This document shows, piece by piece, positions 35,877 through 42,877 of a stretch of DNA of 44,424 nt. The translations under genes and the position numbers were made by a program. The DNA is from CAYGZC01 sp964354225 (GTDB lineage Bacteria; Bacteroidota; Ignavibacteria; UBA10030; SZUA-254), in the NCBI GenBank assembly GCA_964354225.1, contig CAYGZC010000209.1, positions 1 through 44,424 on the forward strand. Direction: 5' to 3'. Every line of letters begins with the position of its first letter. Within the stretch, counting starts at the first letter, position 1. A model generated the notes under the pieces. That model was given only the letters and a program-made list of their open reading frames with translations. It had not been told where the DNA came from and made no database searches.

Positions 35877-36500
35877 CTACGCTCCTCTCAACATCTCTCT
35901 TATCTTCGTCACCACCATGTCGATTGCAACCTTATTTTCACCACCTTCAGGAATAATAATATCTGCCCACCGTTTGCTAGGCTCAACAAACTCAAGGTGC
36001 ATCGGTTTCACAGTTGATACATATTGGTGCATTACAGATTCAATTGTTCGTTTTCGTTCAAGTAAATCGCGTTTTAACCTGCGAAGGAGGCGCTCATCAG
36101 CGTCAGTATCCACGAATATTTTGATGTCCATCAGTTCACGGAGTGCCTTCTCCACAAAAATCAGAATACCTTCTACGATGATAATATTCTTCGGCTCGAT
36201 AAGCTTTGAATTCGATCCTCTACGATAAGTTGTATAATCATAGAGCGGCTGGTGTATTGGTTGTCTGACTTTTAATCGGGATAGATGCTCGATTAGCAAC
36301 AATGTTTCGAGCGCGTCAGGATGATCGAAATTGATTTTATCGGGTGTTAAACCATTGAATGCAGAGATATCTTTATAATAGTAATCGTGCCTCAATACAA
36401 CAACCTTTTCCTGATCGAGATGATCTAAAATTTTTAACGTTACCGTTGTTTTACCGGATCCTGTTCCGCCCGCTATACCAATGACAAGTGGATTTTTCAT
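35877..36500 (-). CDS. udk: uridine kinase
   Basis: A 207-aa P-loop kinase that phosphorylates uridine or cytidine with ATP or GTP in pyrimidine salvage. Walker A is GIAGGTGSGKTT; also seen are RHDYYYKD, INFDHPDALE, PLYDYTTYRR, IIVEGILIF and the lid-region RRLKRDLLERKR. All match the Udk family and the length is typical. About 210 bp of AT-rich sequence separate it from the helicase gene (35665-35876); no gene is visible there. Confidence 0.96.
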   Translation of the reverse strand: MKNPLVIGIAGGTGSGKTTVTLKILDHLDQEKVVVLRHDYYYKDISAFNGLTPDKINFDHPDALETLLLIEHLSRLKVRQPIHQPLYDYTTYRRGSNSKLIEPKNIIIVEGILIFVEKALRELMDIKIFVDTDADERLLRRLKRDLLERKRTIESVMHQYVSTVKPMHLEFVEPSKRWADIIIPEGGENKVAIDMVVTKIREMLRGA

Positions 36501-36604
36501 TCTGCATTTAATATAAAGGAATCTCTTCGGATTAGCAAAAAGAAATTGTTTCCAACAGTCCGATTTATTACATTGAAGCTCGATTAAACCAAAATTGCTC
36601 TGCT

Positions 36605-37702
36605 GTGATTACTACAATCTTAATCATTACTACAATTTTATACATTGCCGAGTTGATTTATCTCCGTATCGGGCTTGAAAAATCAGACCTTTTAACATTT
36701 GTTAAAGGTTATGAACCAAGTGTATCAGTTATTGTCGCCGCACGTAATGAGGAACAATATATCGGCGCTTGTCTTGCCTCACTTATTCAGATTGATTATC
36801 CACGAGAAAATATTGAATTGATAATTGTGGATGATGGTTCAACAGACAATACGCCTGCAATCATCGAATCATTTAGCAAGCTGAATCCTATTATCAAGAT
36901 GATCACCACAAAACCCGGGTATGATAACCTGCGTGGAAAAACAAATGCAGTTGCCCAAGGAATTAACGCTTCATCTGGTGAAATCCTAATGTTTACCGAC
37001 GCAGATTGTACGGTTCCACCAAGTTGGGTACGAAAAACAGTGAGATATTTCGATGAACAAACAGGTATTGTCGGTGGATATACATTGCTTAAAGCACATC
37101 GAACATTTGAAGGTATACAAGCTTTGGATTGGATTTTCCTTTCTGGTCTTGCCTCCGCAACAGCTGGATGGAACATACCACTCACTGTCATAGGTAATAA
37201 TCTTTCTGTACGGCGTTCGGCATACATGCAGACGGGTGGATTTGAAAAAATTCCATTCAGTGTTACTGAGGATTATGCACTTGTGCAAGCTGTTCTTCAA
37301 AAAACCAAATTTCATGTAAGGTTTCCAATGAATGTTGGAACTTTAGTCCGAAGTACAGCATGTTGGAATTGGAATTCTCTCTATCATCAGAAACAGCGCT
37401 GGGGTGTAGGTGGGCTTGATATGATATTTCGAGGATTCGTTATAATGGTTATTGGCTGGATTGCAAAGCTGATTTTGATACTCTCAGTATTGTTTTCACC
37501 TTCCCTTATTTGGTTGGTAGTATTCTTATTGATGATCGCTGGCGAATTTATTTTTCTCTTCAAACCTCTTAAACGATTTGAATCAACTACATACTTAAAA
37601 TATTTCCTTCCCTTTTTTATTTATTTTTTGGTCTATGTTTTGATCATACCCTTTGTTGCCTTTTTCAGTAAACAAGTGGTTTGGAAAGAAAGATATCTTT
37701 AA
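36605..37702 (+). CDS. membrane-anchored family 2 glycosyltransferase
   Basis: A 365-aa inner-membrane GT2 enzyme starting at GTG 36605. TM1 is at the N-terminus. The GT-A core has SVIVAARNEEQYIGACLASL, ELIIVDDGSTDNT and the DADCTVPPSWV (DxD) metal site; TED in the acceptor area (SVTEDYALVQA) and QKQRW (QxxRW-like) suggest a processive or polyprenyl/lipid-sugar synthase. Three or so TM helices follow at about 275-350. The product might be an exopolysaccharide, glycolipid or carotenoid glycoside; this cannot be told. It is alone on the plus strand and ends at a clear bidirectional terminator. Confidence 0.9.
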   Translation: MITTILIITTILYIAELIYLRIGLEKSDLLTFVKGYEPSVSVIVAARNEEQYIGACLASLIQIDYPRENIELIIVDDGSTDNTPAIIESFSKLNPIIKMITTKPGYDNLRGKTNAVAQGINASSGEILMFTDADCTVPPSWVRKTVRYFDEQTGIVGGYTLLKAHRTFEGIQALDWIFLSGLASATAGWNIPLTVIGNNLSVRRSAYMQTGGFEKIPFSVTEDYALVQAVLQKTKFHVRFPMNVGTLVRSTACWNWNSLYHQKQRWGVGGLDMIFRGFVIMVIGWIAKLILILSVLFSPSLIWLVVFLLMIAGEFIFLFKPLKRFESTTYLKYFLPFFIYFLVYVLIIPFVAFFSKQVVWKERYL

Positions 37703-37719
37703 GGATAATAAAAGAAGAA

Positions 37720-37749
37720 AAAAATGCCCTTTAAACGGAGGGCATTTTT
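37720..37749. terminator. bidirectional factor-independent terminator
   Basis: Perfect 11-bp arms AAAAATGCCCT (37720-37730) and AGGGCATTTTT (37739-37749) with an 8-nt loop. It has a T-run on the right for the plus-strand glycosyltransferase, and an A-run on the left that becomes a T-run on the minus strand for the AAA+ regulator gene. The two convergent genes share it. Confidence 0.93.
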
Positions 37750-37766
37750 ATTGATATTTATTTAGA

Positions 37767-38795
37767 CTATACTCTCGTTCGAGCGCTTTGGATGTTAAGA
37801 CGTTTAAGTTTATAACGCAGAGTTTGCTCTGTCATACCAAGAAATGTAGAAGCTTTCGATTGATTGAATCCAAATTTTTGTAACGCCCGCTCGATAATTC
37901 CTTTTTCAATCGTATCCAACGATTTATCAAGAATAAAGTCTTGACCTGTCGCGATGTTGTTGATCATTTTAACAACTTCTGTTTTCTCATCAACAAGTTC
38001 GGGCGGTAGCATAAAGCGACCACTGTTCGAGAAGAGAACAGACTTATCAACAACAGCTTTCAGTTCTCGAATATTCTCTCTCCAGTTTTGACGAACAAGC
38101 ACATCGATTGCATTAATATCAATAACTAATTCACCTACTCCAATCTCGCGACACAGTTCATTGGCAAAATATTTGACGAGAAGAGGTATATCCTCCGGTC
38201 GCTCACGTAGTGGTGGAAGAACAATACGTTCAAAATCACCTAATTTTGTGTAAAATTCTTCCATGAGCTTTCTTTTTTCGACCAAATTTTTTAAATCTTC
38301 CTTCACCGTTACTATGAGCTGGATATCAATCGGTTCTGCTCTTCCACTTCCCAATCGTCGCGCAGTTCGCTCATTCATGAAGGCAAGTATCTTCATTTGA
38401 TTTCGAAAACTTGCTTCTTCAATCTCCTCTATGAGTACAGTACCGCCATTTGCTATCTCGAATAAGCCGCGTTTCGTTGAATAAGGCAATCCCTCACCGC
38501 CCTTATCATATCCAAATAATACTGCCTCTAATTCTTTATCATCCAGCACGGAAAGATTGATAGACATAAATGGTTTATGCTCGCCAGTTTGTTGACCCAA
38601 GGAATAAATATTCTTAGCAACTGCACCTTTCCCTATCCCGGCTTCACCGATTATAACAATATCACGCCGAGTCTTCGCCAACGTTTTTATCTGTTTTATT
38701 AATTGTTCCACAGCCCGACTTTTCCCGATGATGGGGTACTCCATCGTACCGGATTTTTGCTCGTCTGCTTGTTTCACTTTTTTATCTTTTTCCAT
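37767..38795 (-). CDS. sigma-54-activator-like AAA+ regulator with degenerate GAFTGA loop
   Basis: A 342-aa protein with an AAA+ domain (about 20-255) and a Fis-type HTH (about 310-335; KFGFNQSKASTFLGMTEQTLRY). Walker A is G50-EAGIGKG; Walker B is GGTVLIEEIEE, with Glu where the usual first acid is Asp. The L1 loop that should read GAFTGA is GGEGLP (LFGYDKGGEGLPYSTKRG, 93-110), and the usual YRL Arg is replaced (FYTKLGDF). LPPLRERPEDIPLL is intact. There is no receiver or sensor domain in front. It thus may not remodel sigma-54 holoenzyme in the normal way; it may act as a DNA-binding regulator or use another partner. It follows the membrane protein gene (48 bp). Confidence 0.85.
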   Translation of the reverse strand: MEKDKKVKQADEQKSGTMEYPIIGKSRAVEQLIKQIKTLAKTRRDIVIIGEAGIGKGAVAKNIYSLGQQTGEHKPFMSINLSVLDDKELEAVLFGYDKGGEGLPYSTKRGLFEIANGGTVLIEEIEEASFRNQMKILAFMNERTARRLGSGRAEPIDIQLIVTVKEDLKNLVEKRKLMEEFYTKLGDFERIVLPPLRERPEDIPLLVKYFANELCREIGVGELVIDINAIDVLVRQNWRENIRELKAVVDKSVLFSNSGRFMLPPELVDEKTEVVKMINNIATGQDFILDKSLDTIEKGIIERALQKFGFNQSKASTFLGMTEQTLRYKLKRLNIQSARTRV

Positions 38796-38843
38796 AAATT
38801 CCTCTCGAAGGAAAAAATATTATTCTGATTGATATATAATTTA

Positions 38844-39971
38844 TTATTTTCCAGTTGATTTTTGAAATAACCTACCATTAAAAACTTTATAGTTAAAGAA
38901 TTGTGATAAGACCAGATTATCTACCCAATCTCTCCATCTACTTATCTGGTGCGGATTGGCTGCCAACTCTGTCTCATAAAATTCTCCTTGAACAGATGTA
39001 ATAAACCGCAATCTGAGACTAAAGAATAAAATCATCATCAATTCCGCGAAGACAGTGATATATTGACCAATGGTAAACAACTCTGTAAACGATCCATACT
39101 CTACACTTTTAATAAATCCCCAATTATGTAAGATATCCATCGATTGCAGCAATAATATTAAGAACATTATTTTATCTACATATGCACCTTGCGGAGGATC
39201 CTTTTTATATTGATACCCAAAGAATAATAATATAAAGCCAACAAGTAGTACATCCATATATATGCAATTTATATATATTGGCTTCCATAATAGAACCCTA
39301 TAATTATCACCCTCGAGGTACTGAAAGAGCCATTCTATTCGTTTTAAATTTTCTTCCGGATAAAGATCACCGACAGCATTACCATTTTTCCAAGATTGTA
39401 ATGTTACTCTGTTGGCTAACTCAACAGGATTCGATATTTCTTTGTTAGAGGATACGTACGCATCTATAGTTTTAAACTGTTTGATATCCTCCGTAGAATA
39501 AAGATAGAGTGGATTCTTTAATATCGGATAGTAAATAATTCCAAAAAAACTTAAGACAATTATGATGCTGACAATATATTTCTGATAGATTTTATAATCA
39601 CGTAAAAGAAGATCGATTACAAGATAGATAACCGCAATAGATAAAATAAAAATATATGCTATCGAAAGATATTGAGAAAAAAGATGCCGTGCAAACTTAT
39701 CTTCCGTTAGAATTGATTTCCCGACAAAGTTATGAATGAAAGAAATGAATGAGAGAGAAAAATAAATTGTAAAATTTAAAAAAACATATTTATTTTTTTT
39801 ATTTGGTTCCTTAAAAAAAATAAAAACTGATATTATGAACAGTAAAGTTTGAATTGATTGATTTATATAACCTGAAATAGGAATGGGTGTACTTGGAAAT
39901 ATTTTGATACTCAAGAGATACAATGATATAATGATTGCCCAAGAAAGCACAATCTTCACTGACAACTTCAT
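38844..39971 (-). CDS. eight-helix membrane protein of unknown function
   Basis: A 375-aa integral membrane protein, no family recognised. About eight hydrophobic helices are at 5-24, 38-53, 63-83, 105-127, 134-152, 232-255, 268-284 and 298-322. A polar domain of roughly 75 residues lies between helices 5 and 6 (about 155-230; TEDIKQFKTIDAYVSSNK, RIEWLFQYLEGDN). The C-terminal ~50 residues are cytoplasm- or periplasm-exposed and contain HQISRWRDWVDNLV. It is 48 bp upstream of the AAA+ regulator on the same strand and 271 bp from the divergent repeat-peptide gene. Context suggests a sensor, transporter or export helper for the peptide; this is inference. Confidence 0.75.
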   Translation of the reverse strand: MKLSVKIVLSWAIIISLYLLSIKIFPSTPIPISGYINQSIQTLLFIISVFIFFKEPNKKNKYVFLNFTIYFSLSFISFIHNFVGKSILTEDKFARHLFSQYLSIAYIFILSIAVIYLVIDLLLRDYKIYQKYIVSIIIVLSFFGIIYYPILKNPLYLYSTEDIKQFKTIDAYVSSNKEISNPVELANRVTLQSWKNGNAVGDLYPEENLKRIEWLFQYLEGDNYRVLLWKPIYINCIYMDVLLVGFILLFFGYQYKKDPPQGAYVDKIMFLILLLQSMDILHNWGFIKSVEYGSFTELFTIGQYITVFAELMMILFFSLRLRFITSVQGEFYETELAANPHQISRWRDWVDNLVLSQFFNYKVFNGRLFQKSTGK

Positions 39972-40155
39972 TTTTTTATCTACTAAAATTCGTTGATAAT
40001 TTAAACTTTAGAAATATATGCATTTTTCAATAGTTTGTCAAGGATATTCGCAAATTTTATTTTATAAACATAAAAAGGTGACGCCGCTCACACATATATT
40101 TTCGTAAAAAATTTTAGCGTTTTTTCACTAATTTTCTTGTCCTTTTAACAAGTAT

Positions 40156-40175
40156 TGACTATTTTTTAATAGTCA
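40156..40175. promoter_or_regulatory. palindrome upstream of the repeat-peptide gene, possible operator
   Basis: TGACTATT, TTTT, AATAGTCA: perfect 8-bp arms with a 4-nt centre, 67 bp before the peptide ATG and about 40 to 50 bp before the best -10 candidate. That is a common position for an activator or repressor dimer. The adjacent AAA+ protein has a Fis-type HTH and is an obvious candidate binder, but this is inference. Confidence 0.5.
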
Positions 40176-40202
40176 CTTAAGAACCAATCTAAATATTGAA
40201 TA

Positions 40203-40208
40203 TATAAT
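40203..40208 (+). promoter_or_regulatory. candidate -10 box of the repeat-peptide gene
   Basis: TATAAT, 34 bp before the ATG at 40243. No good -35 box lies 16-18 bp upstream, which would fit activator-dependent transcription through the palindrome at 40156-40175. Low confidence in such AT-rich DNA. Confidence 0.3.
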
Positions 40209-40242
40209 CATCTATCAATTTTCAAAATTTAAGGAGTTTTTT

Positions 40243-40434
40243 ATGTTAAAACGATTTAGATCAATAATAATTACTATCTTGTTAGTAATTGCGGCTGATT
40301 TAGCAATATCATATGCTTCAAATGTCCCAATACTTCCAGATTCGCCCAGGCCAAAGAGTAATGTCCCTATACTTCCGGATTCACCGAGACCGAAGAGTAA
40401 CGTCCCTATACTGCCAGACTCACCAAGGCCTTAA
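40243..40434 (+). CDS. secreted tandem-repeat peptide precursor
   Basis: 63 aa. The start is strongly supported by AAGGAG seven bases before the ATG. Residues 1-25 are a signal peptide: K3/R4/R6, a hydrophobic run, and a cleavage-type end S23-Y-A25. What follows is exactly three copies of SNVPILPDSPRPK (26-38, 39-51, 52-63; the last lacks the final Lys). No cysteine is present, and 4 of 13 residues per unit are Pro, so the product is likely an unfolded or polyproline-like peptide. Cutting after Lys would release identical 12-13-mers. The units differ at 7-8 codons in each pair, always synonymously. Its neighbours are a divergent membrane protein and AAA+ regulator. Its function (signal, bacteriocin-like or surface peptide) is unknown. 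Confidence 0.9.
   Translation: MLKRFRSIIITILLVIAADLAISYASNVPILPDSPRPKSNVPILPDSPRPKSNVPILPDSPRP
40318..40431 (+). repeat. three coding tandem repeats of 39 bp
   Basis: Units at 40318-40356, 40357-40395 and 40396-40431 (the third ends before the Lys codon). The repeat is old at DNA level (many third-position changes, and Ser as TCA in unit 1 but AGT in units 2 and 3) but perfect at protein level. Confidence 0.95.
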
Positions 40435-40453
40435 GTAATATATTAAATTTTTA

Positions 40454-40501
40454 GGGGCTCTAAATTTAACGGCACGAAATTATAGCCCCATCATGCTGGG
40501 G
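40454..40501 (+). terminator. overlapping hairpins after the repeat-peptide gene
   Basis: GGGGCT (40454-40459) can pair with AGCCCC (40484-40489); the CCCCA inside the second arm (40486-40490) can instead pair with TGGGG (40497-40501) in a tight hairpin. The two foldings exclude each other. Neither has a following T-tract, so termination is uncertain; the structure may protect the short mRNA or act as a switch. Confidence 0.4.
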
Positions 40502-40915
40502 AGACACACTATCAGAGGATTCTATAATTAAGAGAAGTAGAATCTTCTAAATCCTTGAATCTTAAGTACAACCGACCTAAAACAGAAAATCGGTTCATTT
40601 ATATCGATATGATAAAAGAACCCTTACCAGATGAGCATTTTATTATTATTTTTTAAAAACCAACACTTGACTCGTAGCAGGCTAATTTTAGACGACATTT
40701 TCAATTCTAGCGATTATGTATAATATAAAATGTGAAAATGTTCTGAGGAATCCAAGATATCAATAAAATTTTCTCTATGATTACTCGAATAATACAAAGA
40801 TTGGATTACTTTCGGATACCCCGAGTTTCCTTGCATTTAGTTAGTACCGTTTGTACATTTGTAATGATAAAATTGATGTTTTGAAGAAGTTTTAAGTAAA
40901 GCCATTGACGTAAAA
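40502..40915. other. intergenic region before pdxA
   Basis: 414 bp without a supported gene. An AACCGA/TCGGTT inverted pair lies near 40567-40593, and TATAAT at 40719-40724 could serve pdxA, but with a weak -35. The ATG of pdxA has no strong Shine-Dalgarno. Confidence 0.45.
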
Positions 40916-41920
40916 ATGAAACCAATTCTCGGGTTAACTATAGGAGATTGTAACGGTATCGGACCGGAGATTATTTTAAAGAGTTTTCATTCGCCTGTGG
41001 TAGGGAAACTTTGCGTTCCCATAGTAATTGGCTCGATTGACGTCTTTGAATACTACTCAAAGCGAATGGGATTGAAAGTACTTTTCAAAGAGGTCGAGTC
41101 AATCCCCAATAAATATTCGATTGACTATATTCCTGTTTTTCATTTGCGTAAATTTCAAAATCTGATTCCTCACCCTGGTATAATTTCAAGTGATGCTGGT
41201 GATTATGCTAAAGAGGCAATAGAAATTGGTGCTGAACTATGTCGACAGCAAGTGATTGACGGAATGGTAACAGCCCCAGTTTCAAAAAGCGCACTGCATA
41301 AAGCAGGTTACCGTTTCCCCGGTCAAACAGAAATATTAGCAAAATATTTTAGTATAAATAATGTGGTAATGATTCTGGCAGCTAATAACTTGCGCGTTGG
41401 ATTGGCAACAGTTCATTTACCGATAAGAAAAGTACCAAGATATTTGTCAAAAAAACTGATTGCGGAAAAGTTAAATGTTATCAACCAATCAATGATAAAA
41501 GATTTTATAATTAGAAAACCGAAAATTGCAGTACTCGGATTTAATCCACATGCAGGAGAGAATGGAATTTTAGGACATGAGGAAAGAACTATAATCATCC
41601 CAGCAATTCGCTCTGCTATCAGAAGAGGAATTCATGCTGAAGGTCCGTTTCCTGCTGATGGTTTTTGGGGAACACACTCTTACACAAAATATGATGCAGT
41701 GCTAGCAATGTACCACGATCAAGGTTTGATTCCACTGAAAATGTTGGGATTCGATATTGGGGTCAATTACACTGCTGGTCTGCCGATAGTGCGAACCTCC
41801 CCTGATCATGGAACTGCTTTTGAAATTGCGGGAAAAGGTATTGCTAATCCATCGAGTATGATTGAAGCGATAAAATTAGCAGTCAAGATTATCAACAATC
41901 GAAAAATAAAAACAAGATGA
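40916..41920 (+). CDS. pdxA: 4-hydroxythreonine-4-phosphate dehydrogenase
   Basis: A 334-aa NAD-dependent, divalent-metal enzyme of the pyridoxal 5-phosphate pathway (DXP-dependent route). Family features: GLTIGDCNGIGPEI at the N-terminus, DGMVTAPVSKSALHKAG, FPGQTEILA, and three metal-binding His segments (TVHLPIRKVP, LGFNPHAGE and AMYHDQGLIPLK). HGTAFEIAGKG near the C-terminus is also typical. Length is normal. Its last 4 bases overlap the ftsE start (ATGA), so both are translated from one mRNA even though the functions differ. Confidence 0.96.
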   Translation: MKPILGLTIGDCNGIGPEIILKSFHSPVVGKLCVPIVIGSIDVFEYYSKRMGLKVLFKEVESIPNKYSIDYIPVFHLRKFQNLIPHPGIISSDAGDYAKEAIEIGAELCRQQVIDGMVTAPVSKSALHKAGYRFPGQTEILAKYFSINNVVMILAANNLRVGLATVHLPIRKVPRYLSKKLIAEKLNVINQSMIKDFIIRKPKIAVLGFNPHAGENGILGHEERTIIIPAIRSAIRRGIHAEGPFPADGFWGTHSYTKYDAVLAMYHDQGLIPLKMLGFDIGVNYTAGLPIVRTSPDHGTAFEIAGKGIANPSSMIEAIKLAVKIINNRKIKTR

Positions 41921-42579
41921 TTCTATTAGAGAATGTTTCAGTTTCTTTTGATGATCAACCAATACTTCTTGATGTAAATTTACACGTTAAGCCAGGTGAA
42001 TTTATTTCACTCATTGGAGAATCAGGTGTTGGAAAGACAACACTGCTACGATTGATTTACTTCGATGTTTTTCCTAATAATGGAAAAGTTTTTGTAGCTG
42101 GCTATTCATCAGAGAAAATAAAAAAACGCGAAATCCCAAATCTACGGAGGAAGGTTGGGGTGGTTTTTCAAGATTTTAAGCTTCTCGAAGACCGTAATGT
42201 TTTTGATAATGTTGCTTTTGCGTTACAGGTAACGGGTGTGAAGAGAAACGAAATCGGCAAACGTGTTTTACGTGTCCTTGCAGATCTTGGCTTAAGTCAT
42301 AAACGCGATAACATGTCCGAAGAACTCTCTGGTGGTGAACAGCAGCGCGTTGTGTTTGCACGAGCATTGGTAAATGAACCAATCGTTCTACTTGCTGATG
42401 AACCGACTGGTAATCTCGATCCTATGACAGCGATGGACTTATTACAGTTAATGAAAATGATTAATTCGCGTGGGACAGCAGTTGTTTTAGCAACTCACAA
42501 TTACGAATTAGTTAGAAAGACGGCTGGACGGATTATTCAAATTAAGGATGGGAGAATTTCCGAGATTGAAAGTATCTAA
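41917..42579 (+). CDS. ftsE: cell-division ABC ATPase FtsE
   Basis: A 220-aa ABC ATPase of the FtsEX complex, which controls peptidoglycan hydrolases at the septum. Walker A GESGVGKTT, the Q-loop VFQDFKLLEDRNVFDNVAFA typical of FtsE, signature LSGGEQQR, Walker B VLLADEPTGNLD and the H-loop ATHNYEL are all intact. It overlaps pdxA by 4 bp. No ftsX follows: the next gene is on the other strand. Its membrane partner must be elsewhere, or the protein serves a related MacB-like permease. Confidence 0.88.
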   Translation: MILLENVSVSFDDQPILLDVNLHVKPGEFISLIGESGVGKTTLLRLIYFDVFPNNGKVFVAGYSSEKIKKREIPNLRRKVGVVFQDFKLLEDRNVFDNVAFALQVTGVKRNEIGKRVLRVLADLGLSHKRDNMSEELSGGEQQRVVFARALVNEPIVLLADEPTGNLDPMTAMDLLQLMKMINSRGTAVVLATHNYELVRKTAGRIIQIKDGRISEIESI

Positions 42580-42618
42580 CCTTGGGAAGGTATCAAACAT
42601 TAGCAAAGTTCAAAACAA

Positions 42619-42867
42619 TTACTTTACTGCCTCTACTCTTTTAATCTCAGGCGCACATTGAAGAACAGCACGCTCGATCCCTGCGCGTAGCGTCATCTGT
42701 GACATTGGACAGCCACCGCACATTCCTTGCAATCTCACTTCTGCAATACCATCATCGGTAATCCGCACTAACTCAACATCGCCGCCATCCGCTTTAAGAT
42801 ACGGACGGCACATTGCAAGTGCCATTTCAACTTTTTCCTGAACTGTTAACTGTTTCTGTTCTTCCAT
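42619..42867 (-). CDS. NifU-like Fe-S scaffold protein
   Basis: 82 aa, the NifU C-terminal domain as a stand-alone (Nfu type). The cluster-binding CGGCP motif lies in LQGMCGGCPMSQMTLRAGIE, and the N-terminal PYLKADGGDVELV is typical. It would carry a 4Fe-4S cluster to client proteins such as complex I. It lies 10 bp after the Mrp ATPase gene, so Fe-S assembly genes are paired here. A 40-bp gap separates it from the convergent ftsE. Confidence 0.94.
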   Translation of the reverse strand: MEEQKQLTVQEKVEMALAMCRPYLKADGGDVELVRITDDGIAEVRLQGMCGGCPMSQMTLRAGIERAVLQCAPEIKRVEAVK

Positions 42868-42877
42868 TTTTTATTCC

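Larger units (their letters stand above)
39972..40242. promoter_or_regulatory. divergent regulatory region, membrane protein / repeat peptide
   Basis: 271 bp, very AT-rich, between the divergent ATGs at 39971 and 40243. Elements on the peptide side are listed separately: a perfect interrupted palindrome at 40156-40175, TATAAT at 40203-40208, and AAGGAG at 40230-40235. No GG-N10-GC sigma-54 promoter is seen in front of the peptide gene. Confidence 0.55.

Noticed and set aside
42580..42592. ACCTT-GGG-AAGGT mini-hairpin between ftsE and the NifU-like gene
   Set aside because: Only 5-bp arms and no T-tract; too weak to call a terminator.
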